Assembly: GCF_014058425.1 (NCBI RefSeq)
Contig: NZ_CP049366.1
Span: 248,001 to 312,000, forward strand
DNA from: Companilactobacillus pabuli
GTDB taxonomy: Bacteria > Bacillota > Bacilli > Lactobacillales > Lactobacillaceae
Reading direction: 5' to 3'
DNA: 64,000 bases
Shown: piece after piece, positions 56,346 through 64,000 of the stretch
Position numbering within the stretch: position 1 is the stretch's first letter
Layout: each line of letters opens with the position of its first letter
Program-made: the position numbers and the translations under genes
The notes under the pieces: model-generated
Database searches by the model: none
What the model was told of the DNA's origin: nothing
The model's input: only the letters and a program-made list of their open reading frames with translations

Positions 56346-56993
56346 TTGCCACAAAAGAGAAGATATACAGCGCACAAGAGTTATCGGCGCAAACGAAGCA
56401 GAAAAAATAATAATACAACTTTTATTTTGTTAGCCATCGTCGCTGTTTTTGTAATCAGCTTTTTTGGATACAGAGGATATGTCCATCATCAAAACGAAAC
56501 AAAGGTTGAAATGGTCCAACAAGAACACAATTCTTTCGTTAAAAAAGTCGCTCCATATGCGGTTGAATTAGGTCAAGAATATGGTGTTTTACCTAGTATT
56601 ACAATTGCTCAGGCGATTTTGGAAAGTGATTGGGGTACTAGTACGTTAGCTAGTCAGTACAATAATTATTTTGGTATTAAGGGTGAAGATCCTAATAATA
56701 CTAAGGTTTTGCAGACGAAAGAATATACTAACGGTCAATGGATAACTATCAACGGACGTTTTCGAGTTTATTCGGATTTTCGTGAGTCGATGAAAGATCA
56801 TACAAAATTATTAGTGAACGGTACCTCGTGGAATTCGCAGCAATATAAGCAAGTCATCCAATCGAAGAATTATATTGATGCGGCAGTTGCTTTGCAAACT
56901 GATGGATATGCGACTGATCCTGGTTACACAAGTAAAATTATTCGGATTATACAGAAATATAATCTAAAAAAATACGATCAAGGTATCAAGTAA
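56346..56993 (+). CDS. GH73-family peptidoglycan hydrolase, membrane-anchored
   Basis: The 215-residue protein starts with TTG behind AAAGGGA. A very basic cytoplasmic tail (QKRRYTAHKSYRRKRSRK) precedes one membrane span (residues about 26-45), then an N-acetylglucosaminidase-type domain. The catalytic Glu is in SITIAQAILESDWGTS, and YNNYFGIKG, FRVYSDFRESMKDH and YATDPGYTSKI are family motifs. It cuts peptidoglycan at the outer face of the membrane, for growth or division. Confidence 0.88.
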   Translation: MPQKRRYTAHKSYRRKRSRKNNNTTFILLAIVAVFVISFFGYRGYVHHQNETKVEMVQQEHNSFVKKVAPYAVELGQEYGVLPSITIAQAILESDWGTSTLASQYNNYFGIKGEDPNNTKVLQTKEYTNGQWITINGRFRVYSDFRESMKDHTKLLVNGTSWNSQQYKQVIQSKNYIDAAVALQTDGYATDPGYTSKIIRIIQKYNLKKYDQGIK

Positions 56994-57029
56994 AAATCAA
57001 AGTATGATAGACTCTAATTATTCTATTAA

Positions 57030-57626
<597 letters not shown>

Positions 57627-57644
57627 TAATAGGAAGGTGGAATT

Positions 57645-58775
57645 ATGACTTTTATTGCGCCCGGTAAGACTTTAGGAATAATTGGCGGCGGCAGTGAAAC
57701 TTATATATTTGAATTGGAAGCTAAGAGAATGGGCTTTAGGACTATGCTTTTAACGGCTGAGGAAAAAGATATTGCGACACAAGCTGCGGACAGTTTTTTG
57801 GTTGGAACTTTAGAGAACCTTGAAAATCTAAGTGAATTGGGCCGTAGAAGTGACCTTCTTTTGTACATGGATGAGAATTTCGACAGTACGCTTTTGAAAA
57901 AATTGTCAGAAGACTTCAATGTGGTTCAAGGAGCTGATTTGTTAGGCATTGCCCAAGATCGGTATATCGAAAGAACCTTTTTAAACGATTTGAATATTAA
58001 CGTTCCACCGTTCTTTTCAATCGTTACGGTCAATGATATAAAAAAAGCCGTCGAGGAAATTGGTTTTCCATGTGCATTAAAACCGATTCAAAAGAATCAA
58101 ACTATCTTAAAACGCCATATTTTGTACAACGCTGAAGATGTTGAGCAAGTACAAAAACTACTCCAAGATGGGACTTACATTTTGGAAGCTTGGATCGATA
58201 CCAAAGCTGAGTATTCAATTATGGTAAGCAAGAGTAAAGATAAAAAAATCCATACTTTTCCGATGATTCGAGAAATATATGATGGTACGCATTTGATGAG
58301 TTCTTTCATTTACAAGAAGAATAATCCCGATGTGGAAGCAGAAATGCAAAGAGTTGCCTTAATGGTGGCTGAAAATGTTGATTACGTGGGAGTCTTTGGC
58401 ATAGGTTTCATCCTATCTCAATCCGGGGTTTTGTACGTCAAACGAATTTTCCCAGGAATCAATTATTCGGCTAATGTTTATCAAGAAGCAACGGGCATTT
58501 CTCAATTTGAATTACATATCAGAGCGATTTGTGATTGGCCCATTCCTGAAATTTTTCCAATGGTCAATGCGGCTACCTTAAAGATTATTGAAGGTAACTT
58601 GCCACAGAGTTTGGATCTACTTCAGGAAAAAGCACAATGGAAATTTAACTATTACACAGGTTTTAAAGCTAAGAATCAAGCCGATAGGGATGTCGGTTAT
58701 ATTTCAATTTTTTCTGACGATGTCGAAGAATTAAAGAATGATATCTTAACAACTAATATTTGGAGAGTAGAATAA
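57645..58775 (+). CDS. PurK-like ATP-grasp protein with altered active-site motifs
   Basis: The 376-residue protein follows the PurK layout: an N-terminal KTLGIIGGGSE motif, QGADLLGIAQDRYIERTFLNDL, and ISQFELHIRAICDWP. PurK makes N5-CAIR from AIR. Two key stretches differ. The glycine-rich ATP loop (GGYDGKGQ in PurK) is replaced by KNQTILKRH. The ELAPRPHNSGH substrate motif is replaced by RIFPGINYSAN. It is full-length and lies 3 bp before purB. It may have lost PurK activity or changed substrate. No purE is nearby. Confidence 0.72.
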   Translation: MTFIAPGKTLGIIGGGSETYIFELEAKRMGFRTMLLTAEEKDIATQAADSFLVGTLENLENLSELGRRSDLLLYMDENFDSTLLKKLSEDFNVVQGADLLGIAQDRYIERTFLNDLNINVPPFFSIVTVNDIKKAVEEIGFPCALKPIQKNQTILKRHILYNAEDVEQVQKLLQDGTYILEAWIDTKAEYSIMVSKSKDKKIHTFPMIREIYDGTHLMSSFIYKKNNPDVEAEMQRVALMVAENVDYVGVFGIGFILSQSGVLYVKRIFPGINYSANVYQEATGISQFELHIRAICDWPIPEIFPMVNAATLKIIEGNLPQSLDLLQEKAQWKFNYYTGFKAKNQADRDVGYISIFSDDVEELKNDILTTNIWRVE

Positions 58776-58778
58776 TTC

Positions 58779-60074
58779 ATGATTGATAGATATGTAACTA
58801 AACAAATGAAACCAATTTGGACGGACCAAAATAGATTTCAAGCTTGGCTCGAAGTAGAAATCGCAGCTGTAGAAGGTTGGAGCAAACTAGGAGAAATTCC
58901 TGCTGAAGATGCAAAGTTGATTGCTCAAAATGCTAAGTTTGATGTTTCAGAAATTGCTGAAATCGAAAAGCAAACTAAGCATGACGTAGTTGCTTTTACT
59001 AGAGATGTTTCACGTTACTTAGGACCAGAAAGAAAATGGGTCCACTTCGGCTTAACTTCAACTGATGTTGTTGATACAGCCTATGGTTACTTGATGAAAC
59101 AAGCTAATGATATTATTCGTGAAGATTTGAATGAATTTCTCGAAGTAGTTAAACAAAAAGCTTTGAAGTACAAAGATACACCAATGATTGGTCGTACTCA
59201 CGGCGTTCACGCTGAACCTACTACTTTTGGTTTGGTATTAGCTAACTGGTACTCAGAAATCAAACGTGATATCGAAAGATTCGACCATGCAGCTAAAGGT
59301 GTTGAAGCAGGTAAAATCAGTGGTGCGGTTGGTAGTTACGCTAATGTGCCAACTAGTGTTGAAAAATTTGTTTGTGATAAATTGGGTATTCGTGCTCAAG
59401 AAATCTCAACTCAAGTTCTTCCAAGAGATCTTCACGCTGAATACATCCAAACAATGGCTTTGATTGCCACATCAATTGAACGTTTTGCTCTAGAAGTTCG
59501 TCATTTGCAAAGAACTGAAGTTAGGGAAGCTGAAGAATTCTTTGCTGCTGGACAAAAAGGTTCAAGTGCTATGCCACACAAACGTAACCCAATCGGTTCA
59601 GAAAATGTTACAGGTTTAGCTCGAGTAATCAGAGGACATGCCTTTACAGCCCTAGAAGATGTGCCATTGTGGCATGAACGTGATATTTCACATTCTTCAG
59701 CTGAACGTGTCATCATTCCTGATACAACTGAATTGTTAGATTACATTTTGAGAAGATTTACTAAGATCACAAAAGATCTAACAGTCTTTCCAGATAAGAT
59801 GATTGAAGATATGAACATCACTCACGGTTTGATTTACTCACAACGTGTCTTGTTGAAGTTAGTTGAAGCTGGTTATTCTCGTGAACAAGCTTATGACATT
59901 GTTCAGCCAATGACTGCCAAAGCTTGGGATGAAAAGAAAGACTTCAGAACGATGCTTGAAAATGATACACGTGTGACTGACAAACTTTCTGATGCTGATC
60001 TTGATGATGCTTTTGATTATCACTGGCATTTGAGAAATGTTGATGAAATCTTTAAGCGTGTTGGTTTAGAATAA
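58779..60074 (+). CDS. purB: Adenylosuccinate lyase
   Basis: The 431-residue fumarase-superfamily enzyme cleaves adenylosuccinate to AMP and fumarate, and SAICAR in the purine pathway. The signature SSAMPHKRNPIGSENV and the GRTHGVHAEPTTFG region are intact. The start is 3 bp after the PurK-like gene stop. The fumarate it releases could feed the fumarate-reductase-like protein encoded at 9.1 kb, though that link is speculative. Confidence 0.96.
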   Translation: MIDRYVTKQMKPIWTDQNRFQAWLEVEIAAVEGWSKLGEIPAEDAKLIAQNAKFDVSEIAEIEKQTKHDVVAFTRDVSRYLGPERKWVHFGLTSTDVVDTAYGYLMKQANDIIREDLNEFLEVVKQKALKYKDTPMIGRTHGVHAEPTTFGLVLANWYSEIKRDIERFDHAAKGVEAGKISGAVGSYANVPTSVEKFVCDKLGIRAQEISTQVLPRDLHAEYIQTMALIATSIERFALEVRHLQRTEVREAEEFFAAGQKGSSAMPHKRNPIGSENVTGLARVIRGHAFTALEDVPLWHERDISHSSAERVIIPDTTELLDYILRRFTKITKDLTVFPDKMIEDMNITHGLIYSQRVLLKLVEAGYSREQAYDIVQPMTAKAWDEKKDFRTMLENDTRVTDKLSDADLDDAFDYHWHLRNVDEIFKRVGLE

Positions 60075-60078
60075 AAAT

Positions 60079-60126
60079 AATAATCCACATTAACCTTATT
60101 TTGGTTAATGTGGATTATTATTTTTT
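60079..60126. terminator. Bidirectional terminator after purB
   Basis: ATAATCCACATTAACC pairs with GGTTAATGTGGATTAT, with T residues on the plus strand and A residues before it. It separates convergent genes. Confidence 0.92.
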
Positions 60127-60128
60127 AA

Positions 60129-60977
60129 TTAATCAAATATTTTACTGCTTTGCATTATTTCTTTAAGTTGTAAGGCGCTCCAAGGTAAATACTCTGCAAT
60201 TGTTAAACCGACTGTTTTATCAGACAAATCATTTAACAATTTCATTATTTCATTGGGATTCAGTGTCCCATGTGAAACGTTATAACTAGTAACGCCAGGT
60301 TGATCAAAATATTGCTCATGGAATAATTTTGGATCTAAAGCATCTAGATCCAAATGAATTAAAACCTTTGTAAAATTATTTTCGTTAATCCAAGTTTGAA
60401 TTTTATCAAAATCAATTTTATTTTGAGTTTGATAGTTGATTCCTAAATCAGGTAAAATCTTGTTTTCATCAGCGGTGGGTTTTTGTAAGCCAACGTACAT
60501 GATTTCTTTAGGGGAGAAGGGGTGTTCAACTAATTTTTCTAATTCTTTATCTCCTTGGTGAATCAAATTTCCTAAGACCATAGCATGTTCATTAGGAAAA
60601 ATCTTTGGTGTTGATATGTCTGGGTGAGCATCAATCCAAAGGATACCGACATGACCTTGATATTTATTATGTAAGTAGTCAAATGGAGCTTGTGATACTA
60701 AACAATTACCACCTAAGGTAATTACTTTGTCAGGTTGTTCGTTATTTAAGATCTTCATAGTTTCTTGCAAATTTTTCTTAACAATTGATTGGGCAGTAAC
60801 CCCGTTTTCCCTTGTTAAATTAGTATTATCTTCATTAGGAGCTGTGATTGGAACTGTAAAAATTTTTTGATTAGGATTATTTGGTACTAAGGCAGTTAAT
60901 AATTGTGATCCTAAATAATAAAGTGGATTATTACCAGCTTGCCAATCAGGAACAGTTAGTCTAATAGTTTTGTTCAT
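60129..60977 (-). CDS. Arginase/agmatinase-family protein
   Basis: The 282-residue ureohydrolase-fold protein retains the metal-binding motifs WIDAHPDIS and HLDLDALDP. The first motif, GGDH in true arginases, is GGNC here, so one manganese ligand is changed. This suggests a different substrate from arginine or altered metal use. It is divergently arranged with a MerR regulator over a 72-bp gap, so that regulator probably controls it. Confidence 0.8.
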   Translation of the reverse strand: MNKTIRLTVPDWQAGNNPLYYLGSQLLTALVPNNPNQKIFTVPITAPNEDNTNLTRENGVTAQSIVKKNLQETMKILNNEQPDKVITLGGNCLVSQAPFDYLHNKYQGHVGILWIDAHPDISTPKIFPNEHAMVLGNLIHQGDKELEKLVEHPFSPKEIMYVGLQKPTADENKILPDLGINYQTQNKIDFDKIQTWINENNFTKVLIHLDLDALDPKLFHEQYFDQPGVTSYNVSHGTLNPNEIMKLLNDLSDKTVGLTIAEYLPWSALQLKEIMQSSKIFD

Positions 60978-61049
60978 TGTATGACCTCGCTTTTTTCTTT
61001 AATGCAATCTATGATAAAGTCTATAGTTAGAATAGGGTCAAGGTGTAAA

Positions 61050-61889
61050 ATGGAAAAATTATCAATTGGTAAGATGGCGAATATTTGTAATGTTAGTATT
61101 CAAACTTTGAGATACTATGACAAAATAGATTTAATCAAACCAGCTATAAGAGATACAAAAAATGGCTATCGATATTATGATATTAACCAAGTTTTTAGAA
61201 TTAATATCATTAAATATCTACAACATACAGGATCATCGCTCAAAGAAATCAAGCAAGTTTTAACTTTAGACAGTGAGCGTTTAGTTGAATTTTGGAATCA
61301 ACAGGAGTTAGAGATCGAAAATAAAATTCAAAACTTACAAAGAACTAAAGAATTAATTCGAGGTCAGCAATTACAGTTTCAACAATTAAACGAAATTCAA
61401 AAATTTTCTCAGGAAATTGTTTATCAAAGAGCTATTCCGCAAGAATTAATAATTCAAATAAAGCCGATAACTAAAATAACCCCACTCAGCCATCCCGATG
61501 CAGAAGTGAGTCGATTAGAAAATATATTATTACAAAATAAGACGATGGCTAACTTACAATATGGTTTTTCATATCCATTAAAAGAGTATAATGATTTAAC
61601 TGAAATTGAATACGATAGTATTTTTACAAGAGTTTTTTCATCAAGAATTGACGAAGCTGAAGAATTATTGACATACATGCTTTCTGGACAATATTTATGC
61701 ATATCTTTTCTTTGGGATAGAACTAAATATTTGTCGTATTATCAAAAATTGTTCTCGGCGTTCCTACATAAATTTGGTACCATTCCAACAGAAGTTTATG
61801 AAGTATCAATAGTTGATGAGTATCACTATGAGAATGAACAAAATTTTTTGACAGAGTTAAGGGTTAAAATACCTAAAAACTATCATTAA
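61050..61889 (+). CDS. MerR-family regulator
   Basis: The 279-residue protein has the N-terminal MerR HTH (LSIGKMANICNVSIQTLRYYDKIDLIKPA), a coiled coil (residues about 80-125) and a long C-terminal domain of the effector-binding type found in BmrR-like regulators. The start at 61050 is chosen for AAGGTG 6 bp upstream; the longer frame from 60981 would cover the shared promoter. It likely controls itself and the divergent arginase-like gene. Confidence 0.85.
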   Translation: MEKLSIGKMANICNVSIQTLRYYDKIDLIKPAIRDTKNGYRYYDINQVFRINIIKYLQHTGSSLKEIKQVLTLDSERLVEFWNQQELEIENKIQNLQRTKELIRGQQLQFQQLNEIQKFSQEIVYQRAIPQELIIQIKPITKITPLSHPDAEVSRLENILLQNKTMANLQYGFSYPLKEYNDLTEIEYDSIFTRVFSSRIDEAEELLTYMLSGQYLCISFLWDRTKYLSYYQKLFSAFLHKFGTIPTEVYEVSIVDEYHYENEQNFLTELRVKIPKNYH

Positions 61890-61996
61890 TGTTTAAGTAT
61901 GGTTTTTAGCTCTGAAGATAAAAATTTGCTACAATATAAACAGCTATTTTTAAGTACAACTAATTTTTTTACACAAAGATTTGAGGGAGTTATAAA

Positions 61997-64000
61997 TTGG
62001 ACAATACAATGCTAACAGGTCTTAACCCAGAACAACAAAAAGCAGTTAAGGCAACAGAAGGACCACTTTTGATCATGGCGGGTGCCGGTTCAGGTAAGAC
62101 ACGTGTTTTGACTCATCGTGTGGCCTATTTGATTGAAGAAAAAAATGTCATGCCTTGGCACGTCCTAGCTATTACTTTTACTAACAAGGCCGCTAAGGAA
62201 ATGAAGGAAAGAATTGGTAAATTACTCAATGAATCAGCAGGCGACGTTTGGGTTTCAACTTTCCACTCTCTTTGTGTAAGAATTTTAAGAAGAGATATCG
62301 ACAAGATGGGGAAGCCTAAGACATTTACGATTGCTGACCCTAGTGAACAAAGAACTTTGATGAAACAAATCTTGGTGAAGATGAATCTTGATCCTAAGCG
62401 TTATGATCCTAGAGCTCTTTTAGGAACTATCAGTAATGCTAAGAATGAATTACAAACCCCAGCTGAATACGCTAAGGTTGCTGCAACTCCTTATGAACAA
62501 ACAGTTGCGACAGTTTATGATGCTTATGCTAAGGAAATGGACCGCAACAACTCACTTGATTTTGACGATTTGATCATGCAAACGAGTGAACTATTTGACC
62601 AAAATCCTGATGTACTAGAGAAGTATCAAGAAAAATTCCAATACATTCACGTTGATGAATATCAGGATACTAATGAGGCTCAATACAAATTAGTAAAACA
62701 ATTGGGTGCAAAATATCGTAATGTTTGTGTAGTTGGTGATGCTGACCAGAGTATTTACGGTTGGCGTGGTGCTAACATCCAAAACATTATGAACTTTGAA
62801 AAAGACTATCCAGAAGCTACAACGATTAAATTGGAACAAAATTATCGTTCAACTAAGGTCATTTTGAAGGCCGCTAACGAGGTTATCAACAATAACTCCA
62901 ATCGTAAGCCTAAGGAATTGTGGACTGATAACTCTGAAGGGGACAAGATCAAATTTTATCGTGGTCAAAGTGATACTGACGAAGCTTTGTACGTAATTGA
63001 CCAGATCAAAGATTTATTGTTACAAGGCTATAATTACGGTGATTTTGCCGTTTTGTACAGAACTAATGCTCAATCACGTAACTTTGAAGATAAGCTTATG
63101 AAGGCTAATATTCCTTACAAGATTATTGGCGGACATAAGTTCTATGACCGTAAAGAAATCAAAGATATCTTGGCATATTTACGTTTGATTGCTAATCACG
63201 ATGATTCAATGAGTTTTCAACGTGTTATCAACAGTCCTAAACGTGGAATTGGACCAGGTACGATTGAAAAATTGCAAACTTTCGCTGATGAGCACAATTG
63301 GTCATTGTTAGAAGCGGCTGAAAATATTGAATTGTCGCCACTAGCAGCTAAACCTCGTAAAACAATTGGTGAATTTGCCAAAGTAATTGATAACCTGACT
63401 AAATTGTCTGAAGACCAATCAATGACAGTTTTGATGGATCATTTATTAGAAGATTCGGGTTACGTTGAAGAATTGAAGAAACAAAACAATCTCGAATCTC
63501 AAGCTCGAGTAGAAAATATCGAAGAACTTTTGACAGTTACAACTCAATTTGACCAAAGTTATGAACCAGATGTTGACGTTGATGAGACTCGTTTGACGAC
63601 TTTCTTAACTGAACTATCATTGGTCAGTGATCAAGATGAGGTTGAAGAAGATCAACAAGAAGTAACTTTGATGACTTTGCATGCTGCTAAAGGGTTGGAA
63701 TTTCCAGTCGTCTTCTTGGTTGGTATGGAAGAAGGAATTTTCCCATTAGGACGTTCATTGTTGAAAGAAGACGATCTAGAAGAAGAACGTCGCTTAGCTT
63801 ATGTGGGAATTACTCGTGCTGAAAAACGCTTATACATCACTAATGCTATTAGTCGAATGTTATATGGTCGTGTTCAAAGTAATCCAACTTCAAGATTTGT
63901 TAATGAAATTCAAGAAGATGCCATTGAACCAGTTAATCCAGTTGCTGGCAATCTTGCTGGTGCTAAGAAAGAGAAATATCCATTCAGCAAGAACCGTCGT
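61997..64000 (+). CDS. pcrA: ATP-dependent DNA helicase, 3' end beyond the window
   Basis: Superfamily 1A helicase of the PcrA/UvrD group; 668 codons are visible and the frame is still open at the edge. The Walker A motif GAGSGKT is at residues 29-35. DEYQDTN (motif II), VGDADQSIYGWRGA (motif III), QNYRST (motif IV), TLHAAKGLEFPVVFLVGMEEG (split by motif V) and YVGITRAEKRLY (motif VI) follow. The TTG at 61997 is chosen because GAGGGAG lies 7 bp upstream. It acts in DNA repair and rolling-circle replication. In lactobacilli ligA usually follows. Confidence 0.96.
   Translation, partial: MDNTMLTGLNPEQQKAVKATEGPLLIMAGAGSGKTRVLTHRVAYLIEEKNVMPWHVLAITFTNKAAKEMKERIGKLLNESAGDVWVSTFHSLCVRILRRDIDKMGKPKTFTIADPSEQRTLMKQILVKMNLDPKRYDPRALLGTISNAKNELQTPAEYAKVAATPYEQTVATVYDAYAKEMDRNNSLDFDDLIMQTSELFDQNPDVLEKYQEKFQYIHVDEYQDTNEAQYKLVKQLGAKYRNVCVVGDADQSIYGWRGANIQNIMNFEKDYPEATTIKLEQNYRSTKVILKAANEVINNNSNRKPKELWTDNSEGDKIKFYRGQSDTDEALYVIDQIKDLLLQGYNYGDFAVLYRTNAQSRNFEDKLMKANIPYKIIGGHKFYDRKEIKDILAYLRLIANHDDSMSFQRVINSPKRGIGPGTIEKLQTFADEHNWSLLEAAENIELSPLAAKPRKTIGEFAKVIDNLTKLSEDQSMTVLMDHLLEDSGYVEELKKQNNLESQARVENIEELLTVTTQFDQSYEPDVDVDETRLTTFLTELSLVSDQDEVEEDQQEVTLMTLHAAKGLEFPVVFLVGMEEGIFPLGRSLLKEDDLEEERRLAYVGITRAEKRLYITNAISRMLYGRVQSNPTSRFVNEIQEDAIEPVNPVAGNLAGAKKEKYPFSKNRR

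Overview
The window looks like a chromosomal segment of a low-GC Gram-positive lactic acid bacterium. The protein families (SLAP-like surface proteins, a WxL/L-type lectin protein, an Mga-type regulator, water-forming NADH oxidase, DtpT, PnuC/PncB/NadE NAD salvage, WecG/TagA), the lysine riboswitch, the serS T-box and the cre boxes fit the Lactobacillaceae, most likely the Companilactobacillus (former L. alimentarius/farciminis) group. The genus is an inference from gene content, not a database match.

Layout. 1-0.9 kb: the end of an ISL3-family insertion sequence running off the left edge. 1.1-5.2 kb: a WxL lectin-like surface protein and an Mga-type regulator, convergent, with a structured repeat between them. 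5.3-9.1 kb: a lysine riboswitch driving a lysine permease, a T-box driving serS, and tRNA-Asn and tRNA-Thr. 9.1-14.0 kb: a flavin-redox locus with a fumarate-reductase-like flavoprotein carrying an FMN_bind domain, the flavin transferase ApbE, and two FMN-reductase paralogues, one with a tail holding three flavinylation-like motifs. 14.4-15.3 kb: two tandem copies of a structured RNA on the minus strand. 15.5-25.4 kb: NADH oxidase, YfhO, two glycerol kinases (one lacking key residues) and DtpT. 25.5-36 kb: a cre-linked micropeptide, a BspA/SLAP surface protein, tRNA-Tyr and tRNA-Gln, pnuC, a GntR regulator, polysaccharide genes and the pncB-nadE pair. 36-40.3 kb: an aminotransferase, a GT-C/GT2 membrane glycosylation pair and SprT. 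40.6-51.6 kb: an Rgg-like regulator followed by five SLAP-like secreted proteins, three of them large and Ser/Thr-rich. 51.6-64 kb: a DUF6056 membrane protein, rbsDK, a cold-shock gene, an MFS transporter, a GH73 enzyme, xpt, a PurK-like gene, purB, an arginase-like gene, a MerR regulator and the start of pcrA.

Themes. Much of the window concerns the cell surface (WxL, SLAP and BspA-like proteins, glycosyltransferases, YfhO, TagA) and redox/cofactor metabolism (Nox, flavinylated reductases, NAD salvage). The most unusual non-coding content is a pair of tandem RNAs with covarying hairpins and repeated CCUCA loops, and a family of about 170-bp intergenic elements whose copies differ in sequence but keep the same folded shape. 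The strongest protein observation is a putative multi-flavinylated FMN-reductase tail beside its likely flavin transferase. Coordinates of riboswitch stems, promoters and terminators were read by eye and are approximate to a few bases.
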